Source: Mycolicibacter heraklionensis (GTDB lineage: Bacteria; Actinomycetota; Actinomycetes; Mycobacteriales; Mycobacteriaceae). Taken from it: DNA of 64,000 nucleotides. Both the position numbers and the translations under genes were made by a program. The stretch is from assembly GCF_019645815.1 (NCBI RefSeq), contig NZ_CP080997.1, positions 496,001 to 560,000 of the forward strand. The letters run 5' to 3'. Each line of letters opens with the position of its first letter. Position 1 is the first letter of the stretch. Positions 45,267 through 53,436 of this stretch are shown here, one piece after another. The notes below the pieces were generated by a model that was not told where the DNA came from, ran no database searches, and saw nothing but the letters and a program-made list of their open reading frames with translations.

Positions 45267-46283
45267 ATGGAATTTCGCTACCTGGGCAACTCCGGCCTGC
45301 AGATCTCTGAGATCACCTACGGCAACTGGCTCACCCACGGATCGCAGGTCGAGAACGACGTCGCCACCGCGTGCGTGCATGCCGCGCTCGACGCCGGTAT
45401 CACCACGTTCGACACCGCCGATGTGTACGCCAACGGTGCCGCCGAGGAGGTGCTCGGGGCGGCACTGAAAGGACGGCGCCGCGGATCGGTGGAGATCTTC
45501 ACCAAGGTCTACTGGCCGATCGGCTCGGCCCCCTTGGGCAAGAACGACACCGGCCTGTCCCGCAAGCACATAATGGAGGCCATCGACGGGTCGCTGCGCC
45601 GGCTGGGCACCGACTACGTCGACCTGTATCAAGCGCACCGCTATGACCCCTTCACCCCGCTGGAGGAGACCATGCAGGCCTTCGCCGACATCGTCCGGGC
45701 GGGCAAGGCGCTCTACATCGGGGTCAGCGAGTGGACGCCCGAGCAGATCCGCAACGCGCACGGGTTGGCCCGCCAACTCGGCGTATCGCTGATCTCCAGC
45801 CAACCGCAGTACTCCATGCTGTGGCGAATCATCGAACCCGAGGTGGTCCCGACCTGCCGGGAACTGGGTCTGAGCCAGATCGTCTGGTCACCGATGGCCC
45901 AAGGGGTGCTGTCCGGCAAGTACCTGCCGGGTCAGCCACCGCCGGCCGGGTCACGTGCCACCGACGAGAAGGGCGGGGCGAACTTCATCAAACGGTTCAT
46001 GACCGACGACGTGCTGACCCGCGTCCAGCAGTTGGCGCCGATCGCCGCGGAGCTGGGGCTGACGACGGCGCAGCTGGCAATCGCCTGGGTGCTGCAGAAC
46101 GACAACGTTGCCGCCGCTCTGGTCGGGGCGTCGCGCCCGGAGCAGGTCACCGAGAACGTCAAAGCCGCCGGCGTGCGGATCCCCGACGAGCTGCTGGCAC
46201 GCATCGACCAGGTGCTGGGCGACGCGGTGACCAGCGACGCCGAACTGGTCGCCCGCTCCACCCCGCAGCAGCGGTTGCTCTGA
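45267..46283 (+). CDS. Aldo/keto reductase (Kv-beta / YghZ-like)
   Basis: 338 residues, (beta/alpha)8 aldo/keto reductase, NADPH-dependent. The catalytic tetrad is visible: Asp and Tyr in FDTADVYANG, Lys in IFTKVYWP and His in LYQAHRYD. SRKHIMEAIDGSLRRLGTDY and the cofactor loop region ALVGASRPEQV fit the voltage-gated potassium channel beta-subunit-like group. Substrate unknown, probably an aldehyde or methylglyoxal-like carbonyl. It is convergent with the methyltransferase gene, with only 4 bases between stops. Confidence 0.9.
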   Translation: MEFRYLGNSGLQISEITYGNWLTHGSQVENDVATACVHAALDAGITTFDTADVYANGAAEEVLGAALKGRRRGSVEIFTKVYWPIGSAPLGKNDTGLSRKHIMEAIDGSLRRLGTDYVDLYQAHRYDPFTPLEETMQAFADIVRAGKALYIGVSEWTPEQIRNAHGLARQLGVSLISSQPQYSMLWRIIEPEVVPTCRELGLSQIVWSPMAQGVLSGKYLPGQPPPAGSRATDEKGGANFIKRFMTDDVLTRVQQLAPIAAELGLTTAQLAIAWVLQNDNVAAALVGASRPEQVTENVKAAGVRIPDELLARIDQVLGDAVTSDAELVARSTPQQRLL

Positions 46284-46287
46284 GTCG

Positions 46288-47100
46288 TCACACCCGGCAC
46301 AGGATCTGGCTGTGCGGGATCATCAGCCAGCCGTCCGGGTGGTCGGCCCAGTCCCGCCATGCCTGCGAAATCGCCTGCAGCTTAGCGTGATCGGCGTTAC
46401 CGCTGTCGAGCAGCTGCTCGGCGATGGCCGAGTGCAGGATCCGGTCGGCCCACATGCCGCCCCAGTGCTCCCGATCGGCGGGGGTGGCGTAACACGTCGC
46501 GCTCACCGTCGGGGTGATGTCGGTGAACCCGGCCGCGTGCGCCCAGGCCAACAGATGCCGACCCGCGTCGGGCTCTCCGCCGTTGGCGCGCGCGGCGTCA
46601 CGGTAGAGCCGCAGCCAGTCGTCCAACTCCGCCGACGCCGGGTACCAGGTGAACGCTTCGTAGTCGCTGTCCCGCGCCGCCACCACGCCGCCCGGCTTGC
46701 ACACCCGGCGCATTTCGGCCAGCGCGGTCACCGGGTCGGCGACGTGCTGCAGCACCTGGTGGGCGTGCACCACGTCAAAGCTGTTGTCGGGGAACTGCAA
46801 TGCGTGTACATCGGCGACCACGAAGTCGATGTTGCGCTGCCCTCGCTCACGTGCGCAGGCGCGGGCCAGTTCCAGGGCTTCGGGTACTGGCTCGATGGCG
46901 GTCACCCGGCCCGGCGCGACGAGGGCGGCCAGATCCGCGGTGATGGTTCCCGGCCCGCAGCCGACATCCAGCAACTGCAAGCCCGGCGCCAGCGACTCCA
47001 ACAGGTAGGCCGCGGAGTTCTGCGCCGTGCGGGCACGGTGGGCGCGCAGCACCGATTCGTGATGGCCGTGGGTGTATTTGGGCTCTGGGGGCTCAGTCAC
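46288..47100 (-). CDS. SAM-dependent methyltransferase (UbiE-like class I)
   Basis: 270 residues. SAM site motif I LLDVGCGPGTITADLA, acidic IEPVPEAL, DVHALQFPDNSFDVVHAHQV (motif II region) and MRRVCKPGGVV (motif III). It methylates an unknown substrate. The start is taken as GTG 47100, because TACCGT lies 8 bases upstream. TTG 47109 would add three residues. It is not close to ubiquinone or menaquinone genes, so a specific UbiE call is not justified. Confidence 0.85.
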   Translation of the reverse strand: MTEPPEPKYTHGHHESVLRAHRARTAQNSAAYLLESLAPGLQLLDVGCGPGTITADLAALVAPGRVTAIEPVPEALELARACARERGQRNIDFVVADVHALQFPDNSFDVVHAHQVLQHVADPVTALAEMRRVCKPGGVVAARDSDYEAFTWYPASAELDDWLRLYRDAARANGGEPDAGRHLLAWAHAAGFTDITPTVSATCYATPADREHWGGMWADRILHSAIAEQLLDSGNADHAKLQAISQAWRDWADHPDGWLMIPHSQILCRV

Positions 47101-47108
47101 ATCGGACA

Positions 47109-47114
47109 ACGGTA
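47109..47114 (-). promoter_or_regulatory. Putative -10 box (TACCGT) of methyltransferase gene
   Basis: TACCGT, reverse strand, 8 bases before GTG 47100. Confidence 0.4.
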
Positions 47115-47136
47115 CGCCGGTGAACCCGGCTGAGGC

Positions 47137-48861
47137 TCAGGCCGGCGCGGGCTGACGGCCGCGCACCAGCCTGCCGGGCCGGGCCGCGGTGGGCTTGCCG
47201 TTCTCGGCGATGATCTCGCCGGAGACGATCGTTGCGACGTAGCCGTCGGCGGTCTGATCCAACCGGCGTCCACCGGCCGGCAGGTCATAGGTGACCACCG
47301 GCTTGTGCAGCCGCAGGTTCTGGTGGTCGATGACGTTGAGGTCGGCCTTGTAGCCGACCGCGATGCGCCCCCGGTCCTCGAGTCCGGCAATCCGGGCCGG
47401 TGTGGACGTCAGTTCGCGGATCGCTTCCTCGACACTGAGCCGGCCGGCCGCGCGGTCGCGGGCCCAATGCGTCAGCACATAGGTGGGAAAGCTTGAGTCG
47501 CAGATCATCCCGTAGTGGGCGCCGCCGTCGCCCAGCCCCAGCACCACGTCGTCGCGGCGCATCAGAGTCCCGACGGTGTCCAGCGAGTTGTTCTCGAAGT
47601 TGGCCAGTGCGTTGAGCAGGATCTCGTGCCCGTCGTCGTCGAGCAGCCGGTCATATGCCTCCTCCTCCGGGGAGACGCCGCGTGCCCTGGCCCGCGCCGC
47701 AATGCTCTTCGACCGATCCGGCTCGTAATCGGGGTCGTCGCCGAGCGGAAATGTCCAGTCCCAGGACTGGGAAAGGTAGGCGATCGGGTTGGTCGGGACG
47801 ATGCTGGGTCGGTCGGCCAGAATCCGCTGCCGCACTTCTGGTTTGCGCATTTGGGCCACTCGCTCCGCCAGTGGCAGGCCGGCGATCTCCTGGTAGCTCG
47901 GGTACAGCACGAACGGGTGGATGCTCAGGTCCAGCCCGGACATGAGTCCGATCGGTCGCGGGAAGACCTGCGCGGTGATCTCGGCGCCGGAGCTGTTGGC
48001 CTTCTCCAGCATGGCCATCGCATCCGGCCAGATCGACTCACCGGCGTTGCCGATCAGCAGGCTGAACGTGACGGCCACACCTGCTTCGGTCGCCGCGTCG
48101 AAAACCTGCTGCAGCACTGGCTGATATGCACCGTTCGGAAGATCCGGGACGAACTGGATCAACCCGCCCCCGCCGTCGGCCAGACCGCGGCTGATGGCGA
48201 GGATCTCGGCGTAGGAGGCGTCATAGCTGGGGATCTGGGTACCGGTCTTGGTGCGGTGGGTCATCAGCCGCGACGACGAGAACCCCAGTGCCCCAGCCTC
48301 GGCGGCCTCCTGGGCCAGCCGGCGCATCTGCTCCAGGTCGTCGGGCGTAGCCGGCTCACGGTCGATACCGCGCTGTCCCATCACGTAGACGCGCAGCGGT
48401 GAATGCGGCAGGAACGCCGCGACATCGATATCGCGTTGGCGCTTATCAACGGCATCCATGAACTGTGGGAACGTCTCCCAGGTCCACGGCAGCCCGTCCG
48501 TCATCACCACACCGGGAATGTCCTCGACGCCGGCCATCAGATCCACCAGCACGTCGTGGTCCTCGATCCGGCACGGCGCGAAACCCACCCCGCAGTTGCC
48601 CATCAGTGCGGTCGTCACGCCATGCGCCGAGGAAGGATTGAGCCGATCCGACCAGATGGACTGCCCGTCGTAGTGCGTGTGCAGGTCGACGAAACCCGGT
48701 GTGACCAGCAGTCCGGTCGCGTCGATTACATGCTGGGCGTCTCCGGTGACCCTGCCGACCTCAACGATCACGCCATCGCGGATCCCGACGTCGCCGACAT
48801 AGGGCTGGCCACCCAGTCCATCGACAATCGTGCCGTTGCGGACCACGACGTCGAGGCTCAT
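47137..48861 (-). CDS. N-acyl-D-amino-acid deacylase-like amidohydrolase
   Basis: 574 residues, amidohydrolase superfamily, D-aminoacylase-like family 3. Metal-binding HxH in FVDLHTHYDGQ, GVTTALMGNCGVGFAPC with Cys near the metal site, ALGFSSSRLMTH, and the late GDGGAHYGMICD followed by WARDRAAGRLSVEEAIRELT and GYKADLNVID. It hydrolyses an amide or ester of an unknown natural compound. The long middle insert is typical for this family. TAGATT lies 6 bases before the ATG. Confidence 0.87.
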   Translation of the reverse strand: MSLDVVVRNGTIVDGLGGQPYVGDVGIRDGVIVEVGRVTGDAQHVIDATGLLVTPGFVDLHTHYDGQSIWSDRLNPSSAHGVTTALMGNCGVGFAPCRIEDHDVLVDLMAGVEDIPGVVMTDGLPWTWETFPQFMDAVDKRQRDIDVAAFLPHSPLRVYVMGQRGIDREPATPDDLEQMRRLAQEAAEAGALGFSSSRLMTHRTKTGTQIPSYDASYAEILAISRGLADGGGGLIQFVPDLPNGAYQPVLQQVFDAATEAGVAVTFSLLIGNAGESIWPDAMAMLEKANSSGAEITAQVFPRPIGLMSGLDLSIHPFVLYPSYQEIAGLPLAERVAQMRKPEVRQRILADRPSIVPTNPIAYLSQSWDWTFPLGDDPDYEPDRSKSIAARARARGVSPEEEAYDRLLDDDGHEILLNALANFENNSLDTVGTLMRRDDVVLGLGDGGAHYGMICDSSFPTYVLTHWARDRAAGRLSVEEAIRELTSTPARIAGLEDRGRIAVGYKADLNVIDHQNLRLHKPVVTYDLPAGGRRLDQTADGYVATIVSGEIIAENGKPTAARPGRLVRGRQPAPA

Positions 48862-48867
48862 CTAGTT

Positions 48868-48873
48868 AATCTA
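48868..48873 (-). promoter_or_regulatory. Putative -10 box (TAGATT) of amidohydrolase gene
   Basis: TAGATT, reverse strand, 6 bases before ATG 48861. Confidence 0.5.
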
Positions 48874-48898
48874 CGACCCTGCGGTTCCTCATGCCAGG

Positions 48899-49285
48899 AT
48901 GTATTCCGTGATCGACCACGTGGGCATCAACTGCAGTGACTATGCGAAATCGCAGAAGTTTTACGACGCGGTGCTCGATGTGCTGGGCTACACGCGGCAG
49001 ATGGATGTCGGTGTGGCCGTCGGCTACGGACGAGACGGCAAGCCGACGTTCTGGATCGCCGACGCCGGCGCGGGTGACGCCTCGGGCCCCAACCGCGAGG
49101 TCCATGTCGCGTTCAGCGCCGCCGATATCAACCAGGTGCAGGCGTTCTACGACACCGCGGTAGGGCAGGGTGCGGAGTCCCTGCACGCGCCGCGGCTGTG
49201 GCCCGAGTACCACCCCGGCTACTTCGGCGCCTTCGTCCGCGATCCGGACGGCAACAACGTCGAGGCGGTCTGTCACCAGGCGTAG
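48899..49285 (+). CDS. VOC-family (glyoxalase / dioxygenase-fold) protein
   Basis: 128 residues with two beta-alpha-beta-beta-beta units. Metal-ligand candidates: His in VIDHVGINCSD, His in REVHVAFSA, and Glu in DGNNVEAVCH at the end. The layout FYDAVLDVLGY ... AFVRDPDGNN is typical of single-domain VOC proteins. Substrate unknown. It is followed 11 bases later by the DinB-like gene, so a two-gene transcript is likely. Confidence 0.87.
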   Translation: MYSVIDHVGINCSDYAKSQKFYDAVLDVLGYTRQMDVGVAVGYGRDGKPTFWIADAGAGDASGPNREVHVAFSAADINQVQAFYDTAVGQGAESLHAPRLWPEYHPGYFGAFVRDPDGNNVEAVCHQA

Positions 49286-49296
49286 CGTCGGGCGGT

Positions 49297-49818
49297 ATGA
49301 CGGAGAATGACGCAACCGCCGCTCTGCGGGCCCTGCTCCGCGACGCGTTCACTCGGTTGATCGAGCACGCCGACGAACTCACCGACGGGCTCACCGACGA
49401 GGTGGCCGACTATCGGCCGACGGCGCAGGCCAACAGCATCGCGTGGCTGCTGTGGCACAGCGCCCGCGTGCAGGACATTCAGATCGCGCAGGTCGCCGGC
49501 GTCGAGCAGGTGTGGACCCGTGACGGGTGGGTGGATCGGTTCGGCCTGGACCTGCCGCGTGATGACAGTGGGTACGGCCATAGCCCGGCCGATGTCGCCA
49601 AGGTCCGCGCCCCGGCCCAGCTGCTGGCGGGCTACTACCACGGCGTGCACCAGTTGACCCTGGGCTACCTCGACGGCGTCACCGCCGATGAACTGGCTCG
49701 GGTTGTCGATACCCACTGGGATCCGCCGGTGACGGCGGGGGTGCGGCTGGTCAGCATCATCGATGACTGTGCCCAGCATTTGGGGCAGGCCGCCTACCTG
49801 CGGGGCTTAAAAACGTAG
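49297..49818 (+). CDS. DinB-like (DUF664) four-helix metal-binding protein
   Basis: 173 residues. DinB fold with the three His spacing: WLLWHSARVQD, then YYHGVHQLTLGYLDG and the final DDCAQHLGQAAYLRG. Members of this superfamily include thiol-dependent transferases using mycothiol or bacillithiol and the maleylpyruvate isomerase group. A mycothiol-linked role is an inference. It is downstream of the VOC protein by 11 bases. Confidence 0.85.
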   Translation: MTENDATAALRALLRDAFTRLIEHADELTDGLTDEVADYRPTAQANSIAWLLWHSARVQDIQIAQVAGVEQVWTRDGWVDRFGLDLPRDDSGYGHSPADVAKVRAPAQLLAGYYHGVHQLTLGYLDGVTADELARVVDTHWDPPVTAGVRLVSIIDDCAQHLGQAAYLRGLKT

Positions 49819-49874
49819 GCTCGCCGGACTTGACACCTGTCGAGGGCCGGTGCGATCCGGATCACAGCCCGGAC

Positions 49875-49880
49875 TAGCAT
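49875..49880 (+). promoter_or_regulatory. Putative -10 box (TAGCAT) of aldehyde dehydrogenase gene
   Basis: TAGCAT with 6 bases to ATG 49887. Confidence 0.5.
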
Positions 49881-49886
49881 GGCGCC

Positions 49887-51407
49887 ATGACCGCCACCAA
49901 TTCAGTCGCCACCTTCACCGGCACCGGAACCGTGTTCAGCCCCGCCACCGGCGAGAGGGCCGGCGAGGTGCGGTGGACCGACCCCGCTGACGTCGAAAAA
50001 ATCGCGGCCGGGCTGCGCACCGCCCAGCGGGAATGGGAGCACCGCGGCGCCAAGGGCCGGGCCAAGGCCCTGGCCCGTTTCGCCTTGTGGCTCGGCGAGC
50101 ACCGCGACGAGATCGAGAAGCTGCTGATCGCCGAGACCGGCAAGTCCAGCACCGACGCCGCGCAAGAGGTGCCGCTGCTGATCATGATCCTGTCGTACGT
50201 GATCAAGGTGATGGACAAGGCGGTCGCCCCGGAGACCCGGCCGGCATCGCTGCCCCTGATGCGAATCAAGAAGATCGCCATCCACTACCGTCCCCGGCCG
50301 GTGGTCGGCGTGATCGCGCCGTGGAACTACCCGGTGGCCAACGCGCTGATGGATGCCATCGGAGCTTTGGCGGCCGGCTGCGCGGTGCTGCTCAAGCCGT
50401 CCGAGCAGACCCCGCTCACCGCGGAGCTCCTTCGCCAGGGCTGGCTGGCCTCCGGTGCCCCGGACGTGTTCGCGGTGGTGCAGGGTGCGCGCGAGGTGGC
50501 CGAAGCGGTGATCGACAACTCCGACTACGTGCAGTTCACCGGCTCCACCGCCACCGGGCGCAAGGTCGCCGAACGGGCCGCAAGCCGGCTGGTGCCGGTC
50601 AGCCTCGAACTCGGGGGCAAAGACCCGATGATCGTGTGCGAGGACGCCGACATCGACCTGGCCGCGCACGCCGCGGTATGGGGCGCGATGTTCAACGCCG
50701 GGCAGACCTGCGTGTCGGTCGAGCGGGTGTACGTGCTGGAACCCGTCTACGACAAGTTCGTCGCCGCGGTCGTCCGCGATGTCGAGGCGCTGCAGATGGG
50801 CACCGGCGAGGGCAAGCACTTCGGGGCTCTGATCAGCGACCAGCAACTCGCCATCACCGAGCGGCACGTGAAGGAAGCCTTGGCCGCCGGAGCGCGCGCA
50901 CTGACCGGCGGTGAGCGCGCAGGCGGCCCGGGCAGCTTCTACCCGCCCACCGTGCTGGTCGACGTCGACCACTCGATGGCCTGCATGACCGAGGAGACCT
51001 TCGGCCCGACCCTGCCGATCATGAAGGTCGCCAGCGTCGACGAGGCGATCCGACTCGCCAACGACAGCGCCTACGGGCTGAGCGCCTCGGTGTTCTCCCG
51101 CGACGTCGCGCGGGCCAAAGACATTGCGCTGCAGCTGGACTGCGGGGCCGTGAACGTCAACGACGTGATCTCCAACCTGATGTGCACGACCGCGCCGATG
51201 GGTGGCTGGAAGACCTCGGGAATCGGGGCGCGCTTCGGCGGTGTGGACGGCATCCGCAAGTTCTGTCGGCAGGAGACCGTCGTCGCGCCGCGCACCAACG
51301 TCGGCGCGGGCGGGAACTTCTACCACAATTCGCTCAAGACGCTGGCCCGAAGCAACCGGCTCATCACCAAGCTGGCGCTGGCGCGGCCGCGCCGCACCGC
51401 GAAATAG
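49887..51407 (+). CDS. Aldehyde dehydrogenase (succinate-semialdehyde dehydrogenase-like)
   Basis: 506 residues. NAD(P)-dependent aldehyde oxidation. IAPWNYPVANALMDAIGALA, FTGSTATGRKVAERAA, catalytic Glu in LELGGKDPMIV and catalytic Cys in NAGQTCVSVERV are all present. The C-terminus carries ~30 extra basic residues (SLKTLARSNRLITKLALARP). The substrate is not defined. The stop codon overlaps the GTG of the next membrane protein by one base (TAGTG), so the two are coupled. Confidence 0.9.
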   Translation: MTATNSVATFTGTGTVFSPATGERAGEVRWTDPADVEKIAAGLRTAQREWEHRGAKGRAKALARFALWLGEHRDEIEKLLIAETGKSSTDAAQEVPLLIMILSYVIKVMDKAVAPETRPASLPLMRIKKIAIHYRPRPVVGVIAPWNYPVANALMDAIGALAAGCAVLLKPSEQTPLTAELLRQGWLASGAPDVFAVVQGAREVAEAVIDNSDYVQFTGSTATGRKVAERAASRLVPVSLELGGKDPMIVCEDADIDLAAHAAVWGAMFNAGQTCVSVERVYVLEPVYDKFVAAVVRDVEALQMGTGEGKHFGALISDQQLAITERHVKEALAAGARALTGGERAGGPGSFYPPTVLVDVDHSMACMTEETFGPTLPIMKVASVDEAIRLANDSAYGLSASVFSRDVARAKDIALQLDCGAVNVNDVISNLMCTTAPMGGWKTSGIGARFGGVDGIRKFCRQETVVAPRTNVGAGGNFYHNSLKTLARSNRLITKLALARPRRTAK

Positions 51408-52237
51408 TGCGCGTCTTCACCGCGACACTGTTCTGGTTGCTGGCCACCGCGAGCCTTGCGGTGGCGCTGCCGACGGCGTGGGCGCAGTACAACCTCATCG
51501 ATGCCGACGGTTACGCGCGGCTGGCTGCCCGTGCCGCGGCCCAACCGGCCCTGCAGGACGCGGTCGCGGCCGAGCTCAGTGCTCAGACCGTGCAGCTGAT
51601 CCGGGGGAGCGGCTTCGGCATCGACCCCTCGGAGGTACGGCAGGCCGCCCGCGAATACACCGCCGGACCGTCGTTTCCGGCGCAGTTCGTTCGCGTCAAC
51701 CGGGACGGCCACGCGTGGCTCCTCAACGTCGGCGATCCCGGTCCCTGGGAGATCGACGTGATACCGATGCTGCGGGACGACTCGTTTGCGCAACTGCTGG
51801 CCGACTACCCCATAACGCTGCCCGCGTCGCTGACCATACCGCTGACGTCGACGTCCACCGAGGTGATGCGGCCCGGTGGGCTACACCGGCTCTCGGTGTG
51901 GGGACCGTTGCTCACTGTCGTCCTGGGCGCGATGGCCGGGTTGTGCGCGATCCTGACGCTGGTCGCGGCACGGCGCCGGGGCAGGGCCCTGGCGAGCCTG
52001 GGTGTGTCGGCGCTGCTGGTGGGCGCGATCGGCTGGTCGGGCGTCGAAGTCGCGCGGCGCCTCCTCAACCAGGTGCTCAGCCAGGCCACCGGCGACATTC
52101 GCCGGATCACCGATGCCCTCGCCGATGTGGCCGAAGAAAGCCTGCACCTGTGGCTCAATCTGACCCTGGCGGCAGGCGCGGTGTTGGTGCTGGTCGGGGT
52201 GGGAATCGCGCTGGTGGGCGGTTTGCGCAAGTCCTGA
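51407..52237 (+). CDS. Membrane protein of unknown function
   Basis: 276 residues from GTG 51407. One N-terminal membrane helix (ATLFWLLATASLAVALPTAW) is followed by an external domain of ~145 residues with two short Asp-rich loops. Three membrane helices then sit near 168-185, 198-212 and 248-270 (LLTVVLGAMAGLCAILTLVA, LTLAAGAVLVLVGVGIALVG). I do not recognise the family; similar hypothetical membrane proteins occur in mycobacteria. It is translationally coupled to the aldehyde dehydrogenase, though that may be chance. Confidence 0.7.
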   Translation: MRVFTATLFWLLATASLAVALPTAWAQYNLIDADGYARLAARAAAQPALQDAVAAELSAQTVQLIRGSGFGIDPSEVRQAAREYTAGPSFPAQFVRVNRDGHAWLLNVGDPGPWEIDVIPMLRDDSFAQLLADYPITLPASLTIPLTSTSTEVMRPGGLHRLSVWGPLLTVVLGAMAGLCAILTLVAARRRGRALASLGVSALLVGAIGWSGVEVARRLLNQVLSQATGDIRRITDALADVAEESLHLWLNLTLAAGAVLVLVGVGIALVGGLRKS

Positions 52238-52322
52238 ATGTCGCCCGAACGGTCGATACCTCTGCGGTCGGCTAGTTGCCATGATTTTGGTGGACTAGAG
52301 GCGAGCAAGGGGTGACGGGTCG

Positions 52323-53417
52323 GTGAACGAGCGCGAAACGGTTCGGTTCGATCTGCGTCCTCACCACGCGATGCTTGGTCTAGCCGGGCTGTGGATCGTG
52401 CTCGCGGTGGTGACCTGGCCGGGAACCGCCTGCTGGGTCACCGCTGCGCTCTACGTATGGGCGGGGTGGTACGCCCGGGGGCGCCGGACCTGCTGGCCCG
52501 CCGACGTCGAGGAGTTCTTGGCAAAGCGGGGATGGGCGCTGAGACGCTACGTGCCAGGAGCCGTGGACTGCAACCCGCCGATCCCGTTTCGTCCCTTCAC
52601 CATTCCCGAGTTGTTCAGCGGCGCCTTCAAGATCATGCAGCGAAACTGGCCGACAATGATCGGTGTCCCGTCGGCCATCCTTACCGGGATCGCAGTGCTG
52701 CTCTCCGCGGGTGTCTATCTGGCCGTGCAGATCATAAGTTCGCCGCAGATCGGGAACTTGATCCTGGCCGACGGTGTCCTCCGGTTCGACGTGGGGCCGC
52801 TGATGCTGGCATTGGCGATGCTCCTGATGTTCTGCGCGGCCGTATTGCCTGGCGATGGGTTGCTGATCAGTCTGGGCGTCCATGCCACAGCGAAAGCAGT
52901 ACGCGGCGAGCCGATCCGATTCGATGAGGTCCTACACCGGGCGAAGCAGCGCAAGCTGGATGTATGCCGCCTGGCCAGCCTGTACTACCTGGCTGGGGTG
53001 GGCTTGGGCCTGATCCAGGTTGGCGCTGTCTTCAGCGGCTTCTATGCCGCATTGGTGCCGACCATGTTGTTGTGCGGTATCGCATCCTTGGTCATGGGGC
53101 TTCTGCTGAGCATGTCGCCGGTGGTGCTCATCGTCGAAGACCGCGGGATCGCCGACTCTTTTCGACGTTCGATTGAGCTCTGCAAACCAGCCTTGGGCAG
53201 AATTTTCGTGATCAACCTGGTGGTGTGGATGGGCTTTGTGGCGCCGCTGGTGATGCTTTCCACGATCACCTGGGTAGCGGGCGTCTTCGCCTGCCCGGTC
53301 GCCTTCGGTCTGCTCCGCTGTCTGCCCATGCTGATCTACGCCGACCTGCGGATGCGACAGGACGACTACGGACAGGAACTGCAGGAGGACTGGACCCGCA
53401 ATACGGGTCGCCGATGA
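52323..53417 (+). CDS. Polytopic membrane protein
   Basis: 364 residues from GTG 52323 with AAGGGG upstream. Two helices near the N-terminus, a soluble loop (WPADVEEFLAKRGWALRRYV), then at least five more helices: IGVPSAILTGIAVLLSAGVY, LMLALAMLLMFCAAVL, YYLAGVGLGLIQVGAVF, TMLLCGIASLVMGLLL and FVINLVVWMGFVAPLVML. FTIPELFSGAFKIMQRNWPT and VEDRGIADSFRRSIEL recall the membrane domain linked to glycerophosphodiester phosphodiesterases. No catalytic part is present. Function unknown. Confidence 0.7.
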   Translation: MNERETVRFDLRPHHAMLGLAGLWIVLAVVTWPGTACWVTAALYVWAGWYARGRRTCWPADVEEFLAKRGWALRRYVPGAVDCNPPIPFRPFTIPELFSGAFKIMQRNWPTMIGVPSAILTGIAVLLSAGVYLAVQIISSPQIGNLILADGVLRFDVGPLMLALAMLLMFCAAVLPGDGLLISLGVHATAKAVRGEPIRFDEVLHRAKQRKLDVCRLASLYYLAGVGLGLIQVGAVFSGFYAALVPTMLLCGIASLVMGLLLSMSPVVLIVEDRGIADSFRRSIELCKPALGRIFVINLVVWMGFVAPLVMLSTITWVAGVFACPVAFGLLRCLPMLIYADLRMRQDDYGQELQEDWTRNTGRR

Positions 53418-53436
53418 TCGACCGGCGGGTGCGAGG